A stretch of 64,000 nt of DNA from Deltaproteobacteria bacterium (GTDB lineage: Bacteria; Desulfobacterota; Desulfuromonadia; Geobacterales; Pseudopelobacteraceae): contig JAJYBH010000001.1 in NCBI GenBank assembly GCA_021779135.1, positions 1-64,000 of the forward strand. Reading direction: 5' to 3'. Below are positions 8,904 to 19,379 of this stretch, one piece after another. The notes beneath the pieces are model-generated. The model did not search any database, was not told the origin of the DNA, and saw only the letters and a program-made list of their open reading frames with translations. The position numbers and the translations under genes were made by a program. Positions within the stretch are counted from its first letter, which is position 1, and each line of letters opens with the position of its first letter.

Positions 8904-10111
8904 AAGATCATTTCAGGGATTTGGCAATTTTTGGAGGAAATCCCGCTTTCGCTGACCAACTATTTGTTGGACGGCCTAATATCGGCGACCGCCAGGCGTT
9001 TCTGGCAAGGGTGAATGATATCCTTGACCGCCGCTGGTTGACCAACAATGGAGCCTATGTCCAGGAATTGGAGCGGAAACTGGAAGAATATCTTGGTGTT
9101 AAGCACTGCATCGCCATGTGCAACGCCACCATAGCACTCGAGATTACCATCAGGGCTCTGGGGATGTCTGGTGAGGTTATCGTTCCTTCGTTTACGTTCA
9201 TTGCGACGCCGCATTCCCTCCAGTGGCAGCAGATTACTCCCGTCTTCTGCGATATCGACCCAGCCACCCATTCTCTCGATCCAACACGGGTCGAGTCGCT
9301 CATCACCCCGCGCACCACCGGCATCATTGGGGTGCATCTCTGGGGAAAACCATGCGCAATCGAACAGTTGGAGGCGATTGCCCAACGGCGTAATCTGCGG
9401 CTCCTCTTCGATGCCGCCCATGCTTTTGGCTGCTCTCACGATAACCGGATGATCGGCGGTTTCGGCGACGCGGAGGTCTTCAGCTTCCATGCCACCAAGT
9501 TCTTCAATACCTTTGAAGGTGGGGCTGTGACCACGAATGATGATGAACTGGCGGCGCGCATCCGACTGATGAAGAACTTCGGTTTTGCCGGGTACGACAA
9601 CGTGATCTATATCGGTACCAACGGCAAGATGTCAGAGGTATCCGCTGCCATGGGTCTGACCTCTCTGGAGCACCTGGATGACCTCATCGCGCTCAATCGC
9701 CGGAATCATGAGGCATATGGCCGGGGATTGGCAGGCCTGCTGGGTGTGCGCCTTGTGCCGTACGACGGGAACAACCGCTATAACTATCAGTATGTTGTAT
9801 TGGAGATTGACTCCGAATCGGCTGGAGTTGATCGCGACCTGCTCTTGCAGATACTGCACGCCGAAAACGTCATGGCCCGCCGCTACTTCTATCCTGGCTG
9901 CCACCAGATGGAGCCCTACAGATCACATTTTCCGCACGCTGGCTTGCTATTGCCGGAGACCGAGGGCCTTGTTCAGAGGGTCATGTCGCTTCCCACTGGA
10001 TCGGCCGTAACGGAAGAGGATATTTCCCGGATCAGTTCCATCATCAGACTGGTACTGATGAATGGCAGCGAAATGACAGAAGCGCTCCTTCGGCGAGGAG
10101 ATGCTGCCTGA
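8900..10111 (+). CDS. DegT/DnrJ/EryC1/StrS family PLP aminotransferase
   Basis: IAMCNATIALEITIRALGMSGEVIVPSFTFIATPHSLQW…FDAAHAFGC…FSFHATKFFNTFEGGAVTTND; ATG 8900 overlaps the previous gene. Confidence 0.9.
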   Translation: MKDHFRDLAIFGGNPAFADQLFVGRPNIGDRQAFLARVNDILDRRWLTNNGAYVQELERKLEEYLGVKHCIAMCNATIALEITIRALGMSGEVIVPSFTFIATPHSLQWQQITPVFCDIDPATHSLDPTRVESLITPRTTGIIGVHLWGKPCAIEQLEAIAQRRNLRLLFDAAHAFGCSHDNRMIGGFGDAEVFSFHATKFFNTFEGGAVTTNDDELAARIRLMKNFGFAGYDNVIYIGTNGKMSEVSAAMGLTSLEHLDDLIALNRRNHEAYGRGLAGLLGVRLVPYDGNNRYNYQYVVLEIDSESAGVDRDLLLQILHAENVMARRYFYPGCHQMEPYRSHFPHAGLLLPETEGLVQRVMSLPTGSAVTEEDISRISSIIRLVLMNGSEMTEALLRRGDAA

Positions 10112-10116
10112 GAGTT

Positions 10117-11166
10117 TTGATAATAAAAACCTCCGCCTTGGGCGACATCATTCATGCCTTGCCGGTACTGGATTACCTTCACCAGGTTGCCCCTGGAGTT
10201 CGCATTGACTGGGTTGTCGAAGAAGCCTTCCTCGAACTCCTCTCGGGCAATCCCCTGTTTGACCGGTTGATTACGGTTGCGTTCAAGCGTTGGAAAAAGT
10301 CGCCCCTGGCACTTGAGACGTGGCGTGAGGTTGGGGCCGTCCGGAGAAGGATCCGGGAGCGGGAGTATGACCTCGTCTTTGATCTACAGGGCAACACCAA
10401 GAGTGGCCTGGTCTGCTGGCTGGCCAGGTCTCGCCACAAGATCGGTTTCAGCCGGGATGATATGCAGGAGCGGCTCAACGCCCTGTTCACCAACCAGAAG
10501 GTTGCGCTGCATAGAGACGACCGGCATGCCACGACCCGCTATCTGCGGATCATCAGTGCGCCCTTCGGTGTCGATCCGTCCGCTCTGACGCTGACAACCG
10601 ATATTTATACGGCCGATGATGATGAAGCGGCAGGGCGGATGCTGCCGCAGGATACCAGCGGTCCCGTCCTGCTCTTCCATACCGGGACCACCTGGCAGAC
10701 CAAGCTCTGGCATGAACAGGGCTGGATCGCCCTGGCGAATGGCCTGCTTGAACGTTACCCCGCCGCCGCAATCCTGTTGTCGTGGGGAAACGAGCAAGAA
10801 CATGAAACAGCTCTGCGGATAAGGGAGCAGGTCGGCCAGCGGGCACAGGTTTTGGAGAGGATGTCTCTGAAACGATTTGCCGCGCTCCTGAAACGTGTCG
10901 ATGCCGCGGTTGGCGGTGATACCGGCCCCGTGCATCTGGCCGCGGCTGTCGGTACGGCTACTGTATCGTTCTACCGCTGTACCGACGGTTCTCTCAACGG
11001 ACCCAAGGGGGAGAATCACATAATCGTGCAATCGCCGCTGGCCTGTACGAAATGCCTCCAGAAGACCTGTGAACGGAATGAGGAATGCATCGCCAGCATC
11101 ACACCGCAGGCGATAGGCGCCGGGATAGATAAAATCTTGCAGGAGCGGGGTTTCGGCCCGGCTTGA
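10117..11166 (+). CDS. waaC: Lipopolysaccharide heptosyltransferase I-like (GT9)
   Basis: IIKTSALGDIIHALPVLDYLHQVAPGVRIDWVVEEAF… and GGDTGPVHLAAAVGTATVSFY; TTG start. Confidence 0.82.
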   Translation: MIIKTSALGDIIHALPVLDYLHQVAPGVRIDWVVEEAFLELLSGNPLFDRLITVAFKRWKKSPLALETWREVGAVRRRIREREYDLVFDLQGNTKSGLVCWLARSRHKIGFSRDDMQERLNALFTNQKVALHRDDRHATTRYLRIISAPFGVDPSALTLTTDIYTADDDEAAGRMLPQDTSGPVLLFHTGTTWQTKLWHEQGWIALANGLLERYPAAAILLSWGNEQEHETALRIREQVGQRAQVLERMSLKRFAALLKRVDAAVGGDTGPVHLAAAVGTATVSFYRCTDGSLNGPKGENHIIVQSPLACTKCLQKTCERNEECIASITPQAIGAGIDKILQERGFGPA

Positions 11167-11193
11167 CAGGGGCGGGACCACCAAAGGATACGG

Positions 11194-12270
11194 ATGAACA
11201 CTCCCCTGACCATACTGCAGGTGATCTCGCAGCGGCATCTTTCCGGTGCGGAGCGGGTCTGCCTGATGCTTTCCGAGTCGCTGCAGCGGCGGGGGCACCG
11301 GGTGGTCCTGCTGTGCAAGAAGGATGCTGCCATGCTCGAAGAGGCGCAGCAGCGCGGCATCGAAACCCGCACGCCGGGGCTGTCGGGCAAGTTCAACCCC
11401 CTGGTGGCTTGGGGTATCCTGCGCATTGCCCGGGAAGTCGGAGCGGATCTGATCCACACGCACCTGTCAACCGCTTCCCAATGGGGAGGTGTCGCCGGCC
11501 GCCTCGGCGGCATTCCGGTTATTTCCCACGTTCACGCCATGAATTCGCGCTACTTTTTCATGCTGGCGGATGCCATGATCGCCTGCTCAGAAGGGGTGCG
11601 GCAGCATATCATCGGACAGGGTGTTTCCGCCGAGCGGATCGGAACGATCTACAACGGCATCGAATCAAAACGGCTGGAGTTTGCCGGCGATGCGGCAGGG
11701 ATCAGGTCTTCCCTGGGCATCGCCGCCGATACTCCGGCCATTGCCTGTATCGCGCACCTGGCCGATAAGAAGGGGCAGGCCGATCTGGTTACGGCGCTTT
11801 CACTGCTGCGGGATAAGTGGCCCGGGCTGCACTGCTTCTTTGTCGGTACCGGTGAAAACATGGACAGCCTGCGGAGCCAGGCGGAAGCGCTGGGTGTGGC
11901 GCGGCGGGCCGTGCTGCTGGGGTACCGCAGTGACGCGGTTGCGATCATGAACGCCATGGATATCATCATCCTGCCATCGCTGGGCAAGGAGGGGTTGCCG
12001 CTGGTGCTGCTCGAAGCGGCCCTGCTCGGCAAACCCGCCATCTGCAGTAACATACCCGGCAACAACGAGGTGGTCCTCGACGGCGTAACCGGCCTGCTCT
12101 TCCCACCCGGAGATGCCGCTGAGCTGGCCGCCCGGATCGATGGGCTTCTCTCGGATGGCGAACAGCGCGGGCGGATGGGAAGCGCGGCCAGAGAACGGGC
12201 CGGGAGGGAATTTACCATCGAAGCCATGACGGATCGAGTGGAGAATCTCTACCGTCGATTGTTGCAATAA
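11194..12270 (+). CDS. Glycosyltransferase family 4
   Basis: HLSGAERVCLMLSESLQRRGH…PSLGKEGLPLVLLEAALLGKPAICSNIPGNNEVV. Confidence 0.9.
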   Translation: MNTPLTILQVISQRHLSGAERVCLMLSESLQRRGHRVVLLCKKDAAMLEEAQQRGIETRTPGLSGKFNPLVAWGILRIAREVGADLIHTHLSTASQWGGVAGRLGGIPVISHVHAMNSRYFFMLADAMIACSEGVRQHIIGQGVSAERIGTIYNGIESKRLEFAGDAAGIRSSLGIAADTPAIACIAHLADKKGQADLVTALSLLRDKWPGLHCFFVGTGENMDSLRSQAEALGVARRAVLLGYRSDAVAIMNAMDIIILPSLGKEGLPLVLLEAALLGKPAICSNIPGNNEVVLDGVTGLLFPPGDAAELAARIDGLLSDGEQRGRMGSAARERAGREFTIEAMTDRVENLYRRLLQ

Positions 12271-12280
12271 GGGGCAGATC

Positions 12281-12308
12281 TTGGCTGGCTCTGCGTGTTC
12301 GATAATAT
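12281..12308 (+). promoter_or_regulatory. Candidate sigma70 promoter (TTGGCT-N16-TAATAT)
   Basis: TTGGCT 12281-12286, 16-nt spacer, TAATAT 12303-12308, upstream of the leader ORF. Confidence 0.4.
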
Positions 12309-12329
12309 CGTTGACGGGGATATTCCAGT

Positions 12330-12431
12330 ATGTTATTGAAATCAACCATGAAGATAGAACGTAATCTCATAGCAGCACGAGCTATCGGCGCCGCGGCGCG
12401 TAATGCCGCAGGTGTATCTGCCGCCCGCTGA
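12330..12431 (+). promoter_or_regulatory. Putative Ala-rich leader peptide ORF (MLLKSTMKIERNLIAARAIGAAARNAAGVSAAR*)
   Basis: 33-codon ORF with GGGGA upstream and 10 Ala codons, followed by a strong terminator and then an aminotransferase gene. Confidence 0.45.
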
Positions 12432-12460
12432 TCGTCGTTGTTTTCAAACGTATCGTACAA

Positions 12461-12489
12461 GCCATGGGCGGAAGTCCATGGCTTTTTTT
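12461..12489 (+). terminator. Rho-independent terminator/attenuator
   Basis: GCCATGG-gcggaagt-CCATGGC followed by TTTTTTT. Confidence 0.8.
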
Positions 12490-12543
12490 ATATTTCATCA
12501 CGAGATCCGCTCGATACAAATTTGAATTTGGGAGGTTGCAAAC

Positions 12544-13848
12544 ATGCGCGTCGAACTGGTACGCCCCGGAGCCGGGGAGCTGACGTACGAGATCAGAAAC
12601 ATCGTAAATGTGGCTGAAAAACTTCAGAAACATGGTGTCAAGATCAATTGGGAAAATATCGGCGATCCGATCGTCAAGGGCGAGGTCATCCCGGAGTGGA
12701 TGAAGGCGATCGTGGCCACGGCAGCCATGGATAATCATACCTGGGGCTATTGCCACACCCGCGGCGTGCTGGAGACCCGCGAGTTCATCTGCGAGACCAC
12801 CAACGCTCGAGGTGGCGCCCGGATTACCCCCGACGATATCATCTTCTTCAACGGCCTGGGCGATGCCATCGCCAAGATCTACGGTGCCTTGCGGCCCGAG
12901 GCGCGGGTGCTGATGCCGTCACCCTCCTACACCACCCACACCCTGGGTGAGATCGGCCACGCCCATGCCGCGCCGGCCCTGTTCCGGCTCAAGTCCGAGG
13001 ACCAATGGTATCCGGACCTGGATGACCTGCGCAACCACATCAAGTACAATCCCAATATCTGCGCCATCATGATCATCAACCCGGACAATCCGACCGGGAT
13101 GGTGTATCCGGAGGAGACCCTGCGGGAGATTGTCGATATCGCCCGGCAGAACGACCTGTTCATCATCGCCGACGAAGTCTACATCAACATCGTCTACAAC
13201 GGCCACAAGACGATGCATATCAGCGATGTCATCGGTGATGTGCCGGCCATCTCCCTGAAGGGCATCTCCAAGGAGTTCCCCTGGCCCGGGTCCCGCTGCG
13301 GCTGGATCGAGGTCTATAACGGCCATAAGGACGAGCAGTTCCGCAAGTATGTCAACCTGATCCTGACCGGCAAGATGAATGAAGTCTGCTCGACAACCCT
13401 GCCGCAGACCGTCATCCCCGCCATTGTACAGCACCCGGAATATGCGGGCTATCTGGCCGAGCGCATCGCCAGCTACGAAAAGATGAGCAACATTACCTAC
13501 GACTTCCTCAGCCAGGTGCCGGCACTACAGGTCAATCGCACCAACGGCGCCTTCTACATGGCAGTGGCCTTCAAGGATGGTCTGCTGAATAGCCGGCAAT
13601 CGCTGCCGATCGCCAATCCCGAGGTCCGGGAGCTGGTGCAGGGGCTGGTCAACCAGCCGGGTGTGTCGCCGGACAAGCGTTTCGTCTACCACATCCTGGC
13701 CGCTACCGGCATCTGCGTTGTGCCGCTCTCATCGTTCTCGACCCCGCTGCAGGGTTTCCGCGTGACCCTGCTGGAGAAGGACGAAAACGAGTGCCGCCGC
13801 ATCTACCGCACGCTGGCGGAGAAGATCGGTGAGTATCTGAATTCCTAG
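12544..13848 (+). CDS. Class I/II PLP-dependent aminotransferase (alanine aminotransferase-like, substrate uncertain)
   Basis: INPDNPTGMVYPEE, IIADEVYINIVYNG, SLKGISKEFPWPGSRCGW; RBS GGGAGG upstream. Confidence 0.85.
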   Translation: MRVELVRPGAGELTYEIRNIVNVAEKLQKHGVKINWENIGDPIVKGEVIPEWMKAIVATAAMDNHTWGYCHTRGVLETREFICETTNARGGARITPDDIIFFNGLGDAIAKIYGALRPEARVLMPSPSYTTHTLGEIGHAHAAPALFRLKSEDQWYPDLDDLRNHIKYNPNICAIMIINPDNPTGMVYPEETLREIVDIARQNDLFIIADEVYINIVYNGHKTMHISDVIGDVPAISLKGISKEFPWPGSRCGWIEVYNGHKDEQFRKYVNLILTGKMNEVCSTTLPQTVIPAIVQHPEYAGYLAERIASYEKMSNITYDFLSQVPALQVNRTNGAFYMAVAFKDGLLNSRQSLPIANPEVRELVQGLVNQPGVSPDKRFVYHILAATGICVVPLSSFSTPLQGFRVTLLEKDENECRRIYRTLAEKIGEYLNS

Positions 13849-13860
13849 ACCTCTTCATGC

Positions 13861-13906
13861 CAACGAAAAAGGGGAAAGCCGCTCGCGGCTTTCCCCTTTT
13901 TCGTTG
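13861..13906. terminator. Bidirectional rho-independent terminator
   Basis: Perfect 22-bp arms CAACGAAAAAGGGGAAAGCCGC / GCGGCTTTCCCCTTTTTCGTTG between convergent genes. Confidence 0.95.
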
Positions 13907-13922
13907 ATATCTAAAACCTGAA

Positions 13923-14111
13923 TCAGGACTTTTTGTCGTTATCCTCGCTCTTGGGCTTGATTTCTATCTCATCCTTGCCATCCGAGGCTTTTTTGAAGTT
14001 GCGGATGCTTTTGCCTAAGGCGCCGCCGATCTCGGGAAGCCTTCCGGCGCCAAACACGACCAGAACGATAACCAGTATGATGATCAGTTCCGGCATACCG
14101 AATCCAAACAT
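13923..14111 (-). CDS. tatA: Sec-independent translocase TatA/TatE
   Basis: [42 protein letters not shown]. Confidence 0.93.
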   Translation of the reverse strand: MFGFGMPELIIILVIVLVVFGAGRLPEIGGALGKSIRNFKKASDGKDEIEIKPKSEDNDKKS

Positions 14112-14388
14112 TATATCCTCCTCTGAACCCCTGAAGTTTTTCACGTTACTAATCTTGTTTGCCAGGTTGGGAGTATCGCACCTCGGGCTGAAAAAATCAA
14201 GTATTGGGAAGTGTTGGGTACCGGGTGTTTACAACGCGGGGAATGTAAGTCCGGAAGTGCAGAACAATTGCATTAATAAAGCTCTAACCGGTGGAAGCGC
14301 CGGCGCTTTTGCAGGGTCAGATTCGTTGACAGCATCCGGCCCCCGTGATACAAGCAGAGAAAATTTTTTGTGATGAGGGGTTTGCACT

Positions 14389-16086
14389 ATGTCCGATGTG
14401 CACTATACAAGCCTGTCCACCCGCAAAACACGCATGGTGCTGGTTTCGCTGTTTGTCGCCATTGTCGCGGGTGGACTGCTCTTCGCAGCGGGAAGCGGCG
14501 GATTGGCTGTTGGCGGAGTTATCGCAACAGCCTTAGTCTGTTCGTTGATCTGTACGCGATATCTTGCAACAGCTATTGCAGAGATCCGGGCCGATCAGGC
14601 CCGTGTCGTGGCAAGTCTCCAGCTCAGCGAGGATGTGTCATCCGTGTATGCCGAGCAGGATGATGTCAAGGTTATCACTTCATTTGACAAGATCATCATC
14701 AAAACGGTTGAAACCAGACGAAAAGAGCGCCAGCATCTCCTGAACCAGATTATTGCCGCGGAAGAACAGCTCAAGCAGATCATTCACAACATGATAACGG
14801 GCGACAACCAGGAAGTTGCCCAGGTTGGGAATGCGGTGATTGCCATGGAAAGCATGAAAGCCGCTTTTTCCAAGGTCATCGATGAAATAGATGAACTTTC
14901 GGGGCGTACCGAGGAGCGCGCCTCGATCTCGACCGAGATGAGCGCTACCACCGATGCGATCGCGGAGAATATCAATCAGTATTCCTCCTTTGTGATTGAG
15001 ACCTCCAGCTCCATCGAGGAAATGGCCCACGCTGCCAAGGAGACCGCCGATAATATCCGGGGCCTGTCCATCTCCACCGAACAGACCGCCGCCGCCATCC
15101 ACCAGATCAGTGCTTCCCAGTCGAATGTCCGCGAGAATTCCGAGCGGGGGGCGGCTGCATCCGGCAGTGTGCGTGATCAGGCCCAGCAAGGATTGAGCAG
15201 CATGGCGGCGACTATGAAGGCCATGCAGGAGATCGTAAAAAGCACCGATGAATCCTTCGCTTCCATAAACCGCCTCTCGCGCTATTCTGCCCGGGTTGGC
15301 GAATTCCTGGTCGTAATCCAGGAGGTGGTGGAGCAGACCAATCTGCTGTCACTGAATGCCTCCATCATTGCGGCCCAGGCCGGCGAACGGGGCAAGGCCT
15401 TCGCCGTTGTGGCCGAAGAGGTCCGCTCTCTGGCGCGCCGCACATCGGCCTCTACAAAAGAGATCGAGGAACTGGTCCGCAATATCCAGAGCGAAACCGC
15501 CTCGGTGCAACGCTCGGTTACCCTGGGGCGGGATAAGGTCACGGAAGGGGTCAAGATCTCATCCCGGGCAAACGAAGCGCTGGATATCATAGACAAAAGT
15601 GCCGAAGAGGCCTCCCGTGTGGTCGCAAACATAGCCAGTGAAACCGCCGAGCAGTCGGTCGATATTCAGCGCATCACGGAAGCGTCTGAAAAGAATCTGG
15701 AGCGTGTGCGACAGATTACCCAGGCCACTGAACAGCAGCAGGACGCTACCAACCAGATTCTCAAAAACCTGGAACATATGCGCGAACTGGCCCACCGCAT
15801 CAACTCCTCGGCCCAGGAACAGGCCAAGGGCAACCGCCTCTATCTGAAGAGTGTCCTGGAAGACAATGATCGCACCAGGGCGATCAAGGAGGAGGCCTCC
15901 GGGCACATTGCCGTGGTTGACCAGGCCGTGGAAGCCGTGCAGAAGGTGAATGCGCTGATCTCTTCCAACGCGGCCGACAGCATGCAGATCCTGGAAGGCG
16001 TTAAGACACTGACAAGGCTTATTGACCACTATCGCACGGGGACGGTCCTGGCAAACCAGGCAGACGCACAATCCCATGAGAAATAG
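14389..16086 (+). CDS. Methyl-accepting chemotaxis protein
   Basis: [40 protein letters not shown] signalling hairpin; N-terminal TM segments close together. Confidence 0.92.
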   Translation: MSDVHYTSLSTRKTRMVLVSLFVAIVAGGLLFAAGSGGLAVGGVIATALVCSLICTRYLATAIAEIRADQARVVASLQLSEDVSSVYAEQDDVKVITSFDKIIIKTVETRRKERQHLLNQIIAAEEQLKQIIHNMITGDNQEVAQVGNAVIAMESMKAAFSKVIDEIDELSGRTEERASISTEMSATTDAIAENINQYSSFVIETSSSIEEMAHAAKETADNIRGLSISTEQTAAAIHQISASQSNVRENSERGAAASGSVRDQAQQGLSSMAATMKAMQEIVKSTDESFASINRLSRYSARVGEFLVVIQEVVEQTNLLSLNASIIAAQAGERGKAFAVVAEEVRSLARRTSASTKEIEELVRNIQSETASVQRSVTLGRDKVTEGVKISSRANEALDIIDKSAEEASRVVANIASETAEQSVDIQRITEASEKNLERVRQITQATEQQQDATNQILKNLEHMRELAHRINSSAQEQAKGNRLYLKSVLEDNDRTRAIKEEASGHIAVVDQAVEAVQKVNALISSNAADSMQILEGVKTLTRLIDHYRTGTVLANQADAQSHEK

Positions 16087-16087
16087 A

Positions 16088-17098
16088 ATGGATGCACTGT
16101 CCAGCGCTTTTCTGGCCCTGTTCCTGATCTGTTTTGCGGTGCCGTGCCTGGGGTCGGATATGGAGATCACCCCATTCCGAACCGTGAATCAAAGCCCTCT
16201 GGTGCGGATATTCGGCCTTCCGGCCCAATCGGACGGCGCGCTTACCCCGGCCGGTCGGATCACGGCCAACCTCACCCAGGATGTTGCCAGCAACTACACC
16301 CTCAGCACGACGGCCCGTGAGCAGATCCTCCTGGATGGCGAATCCTACCGTTGGACCCTGGCAGCCCGATACGGCCTCGGCCAGCGCTTCGAAGCCGGGA
16401 TCGAGATACCCTACGTGCTGGATGGCGGCGGCTTTCTGGACAGTTTCATCATCGATTGGCACAATGCCTTCGGCCTGCCCCAGGGAGGGCGCGACGTGGC
16501 TGCCAAGAACCGGCTGAATTACCTCTACCTAAAAGATGGCGTCCAGAAACTGAAGATGAATCATGCCGGCTCCGGAATCGGTGATATCAGTCTGACCGGT
16601 GCCATGAAGCTCTATGAAGCCCGTGATGATGAGCACCATGACAGCCTGGCTCTGCGGGCCGCGCTCAAGCTGCCGACCGGCGACAGCGCTTACTTGCGGG
16701 GCAGCGGCAGCACCGATTTTGCCCTGTCCCTGTGCGGCAGCATGAACAACTTTACCGAATGGGGCAGCCTGGCTTTATATGGTTCAGCAGGGGGGCTGGC
16801 CATGACGGATGGTGACGTCCTGCGGGACCAGCAACGGAACCTGGTTGGCTTCGGCACTGTTGGTCTTGGCTGGGGTCCGGCGGAATGGATCTCCTTCAAG
16901 TTTCAGCTGAATGGCAACACCGCCTTCTTTGGCGGCAGCTCGCTGGACGAGCTGTCCAAAAACTCGCTGATGCTGGTGACGGGCGGAGCGCTCAGGCTCC
17001 CCGGCAATTATCTCCTGGACATCGGCGTGTCCGAGGATATTGTTGTCGCCACGGCGCCGGATGTGACCTTCCACCTCGGTCTGAGCCGACAGTTCTGA
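16088..17098 (+). CDS. DUF3187-like exported (outer-membrane-type) protein
   Basis: Signal peptide; TPFRTVNQSPLVRIFGLP…; alternating beta-rich C-terminus ending LGLSRQF. Confidence 0.7.
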   Translation: MDALSSAFLALFLICFAVPCLGSDMEITPFRTVNQSPLVRIFGLPAQSDGALTPAGRITANLTQDVASNYTLSTTAREQILLDGESYRWTLAARYGLGQRFEAGIEIPYVLDGGGFLDSFIIDWHNAFGLPQGGRDVAAKNRLNYLYLKDGVQKLKMNHAGSGIGDISLTGAMKLYEARDDEHHDSLALRAALKLPTGDSAYLRGSGSTDFALSLCGSMNNFTEWGSLALYGSAGGLAMTDGDVLRDQQRNLVGFGTVGLGWGPAEWISFKFQLNGNTAFFGGSSLDELSKNSLMLVTGGALRLPGNYLLDIGVSEDIVVATAPDVTFHLGLSRQF

Positions 17099-17118
17099 TT
17101 CGTTTTGTAAACCCGAAA

Positions 17119-17156
17119 CACAAAAAAAGCCCTGCTTCCGCAGGGCTTTTTTTGTG
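17119..17156. terminator. Bidirectional rho-independent terminator
   Basis: CACAAAAAAAGCCCTGC-ttcc-GCAGGGCTTTTTTTGTG, perfect 17-bp arms between convergent genes. Confidence 0.95.
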
Positions 17157-17175
17157 AGTGAGATATGGCGAGCTA

Positions 17176-17703
17176 TCAATAATTCTTGTCGGCGTAATCA
17201 ACCCAGCCGCCAGCCAGCACCAGGGCCTTGTCAAAGGGGGAGATGTCGAAGCTGAAGGTCTTCTGCTTGCCGTTGCCGCTCATGGTCAGGGTCCCGGCCT
17301 CGATGTCGATGCTCATGGCCGCGTCCTCGTCGCCGGCATGGGAGAAGATCAGGTCGAGATCCTCCTTGGGCAGCTCAATGGCGGCCATGCCGCAGTTGAA
17401 CATGTTCTGGCGGAAGATGCGGGCAAAGGATTCGGCAATGACGGCGGTGATGCCGTTGACCTCGAATACCCAGGGGGCATGCTCGCGGGAAGAGCCGCAA
17501 CCGAAATTGGCGCGGGAAATGACCACCCGGGCGTTTCTGGTTTTGGGCCCCTTGGGGTCAAAACCGGGCAGTTTCAGGTCTTCCAGGATGTAGGGTTTGA
17601 GGTCTTCCTTGGTGATCTCGGTCAGGTACTTGGCCGGGATGATCTCGTCGGTGTTGATGTCGCTGCGGTCGAGGAAGAGGACCGGGCCTCCGAAGGTTTT
17701 CAT
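17176..17703 (-). CDS. leuD: 3-isopropylmalate dehydratase small subunit
   Basis: VLFLDRSDINTDEIIPAKYL…ARVVISRANFGCGSSREHAPW. Confidence 0.92.
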   Translation of the reverse strand: MKTFGGPVLFLDRSDINTDEIIPAKYLTEITKEDLKPYILEDLKLPGFDPKGPKTRNARVVISRANFGCGSSREHAPWVFEVNGITAVIAESFARIFRQNMFNCGMAAIELPKEDLDLIFSHAGDEDAAMSIDIEAGTLTMSGNGKQKTFSFDISPFDKALVLAGGWVDYADKNY

Positions 17704-17736
17704 TATGGTGACTCCTTATATGGGTGAAATTCGTTT

Positions 17737-17856
17737 GCCACAGAGGGCACAGAGGACTCAGAGAAAATCATAAAGGAAATGAATAGGATAACAGGATAAT
17801 ATCCCCCGAACACCATATTCTAGTGGTAATCCTTTGAGTCGTAATCCTGTGTATCC
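17737..17856. repeat. Dispersed-repeat-like intergenic sequence
   Basis: GCCACAGAGGGCACAGAGGACTCAGAGAAA plus imperfect inverted repeat GGATAACAGGATAAT / GTAATCCTGTGTATCC between leuD and leuC. Confidence 0.4.
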
Positions 17857-17914
17857 ATGCTCATGACTGTTAATTTGTAATTGGTTTGTCTCCGTATCCA
17901 CTGCGGCGAAAGTC

Positions 17915-19198
<1,284 letters not shown>

Positions 19199-19379
19199 GT
19201 GTATACCTCTCTCAATACTGTATTAGTGCGTTTGTAGCAGAATTTGACGGCGATGTAAACCGCTGAGCTGAAGTTTGATTTTGTTACATCGTTACCCTGG
19301 TAAATTTGGTGTGGCAAGCCTGAGGTGCGTGGTGTATAAAAAATCTTATACACAATTTCAAACGGCAAGGATTCTAAAT

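Noticed and set aside
10384-11463. 359-aa minus-strand ORF
   Set aside because: Antisense to waaC-like and GT4 genes; no recognisable domain.
14150-14388. Possible c-di-GMP/GEMM riboswitch upstream of the MCP
   Set aside because: Could not find the conserved GEMM core sequence; no convincing fold.
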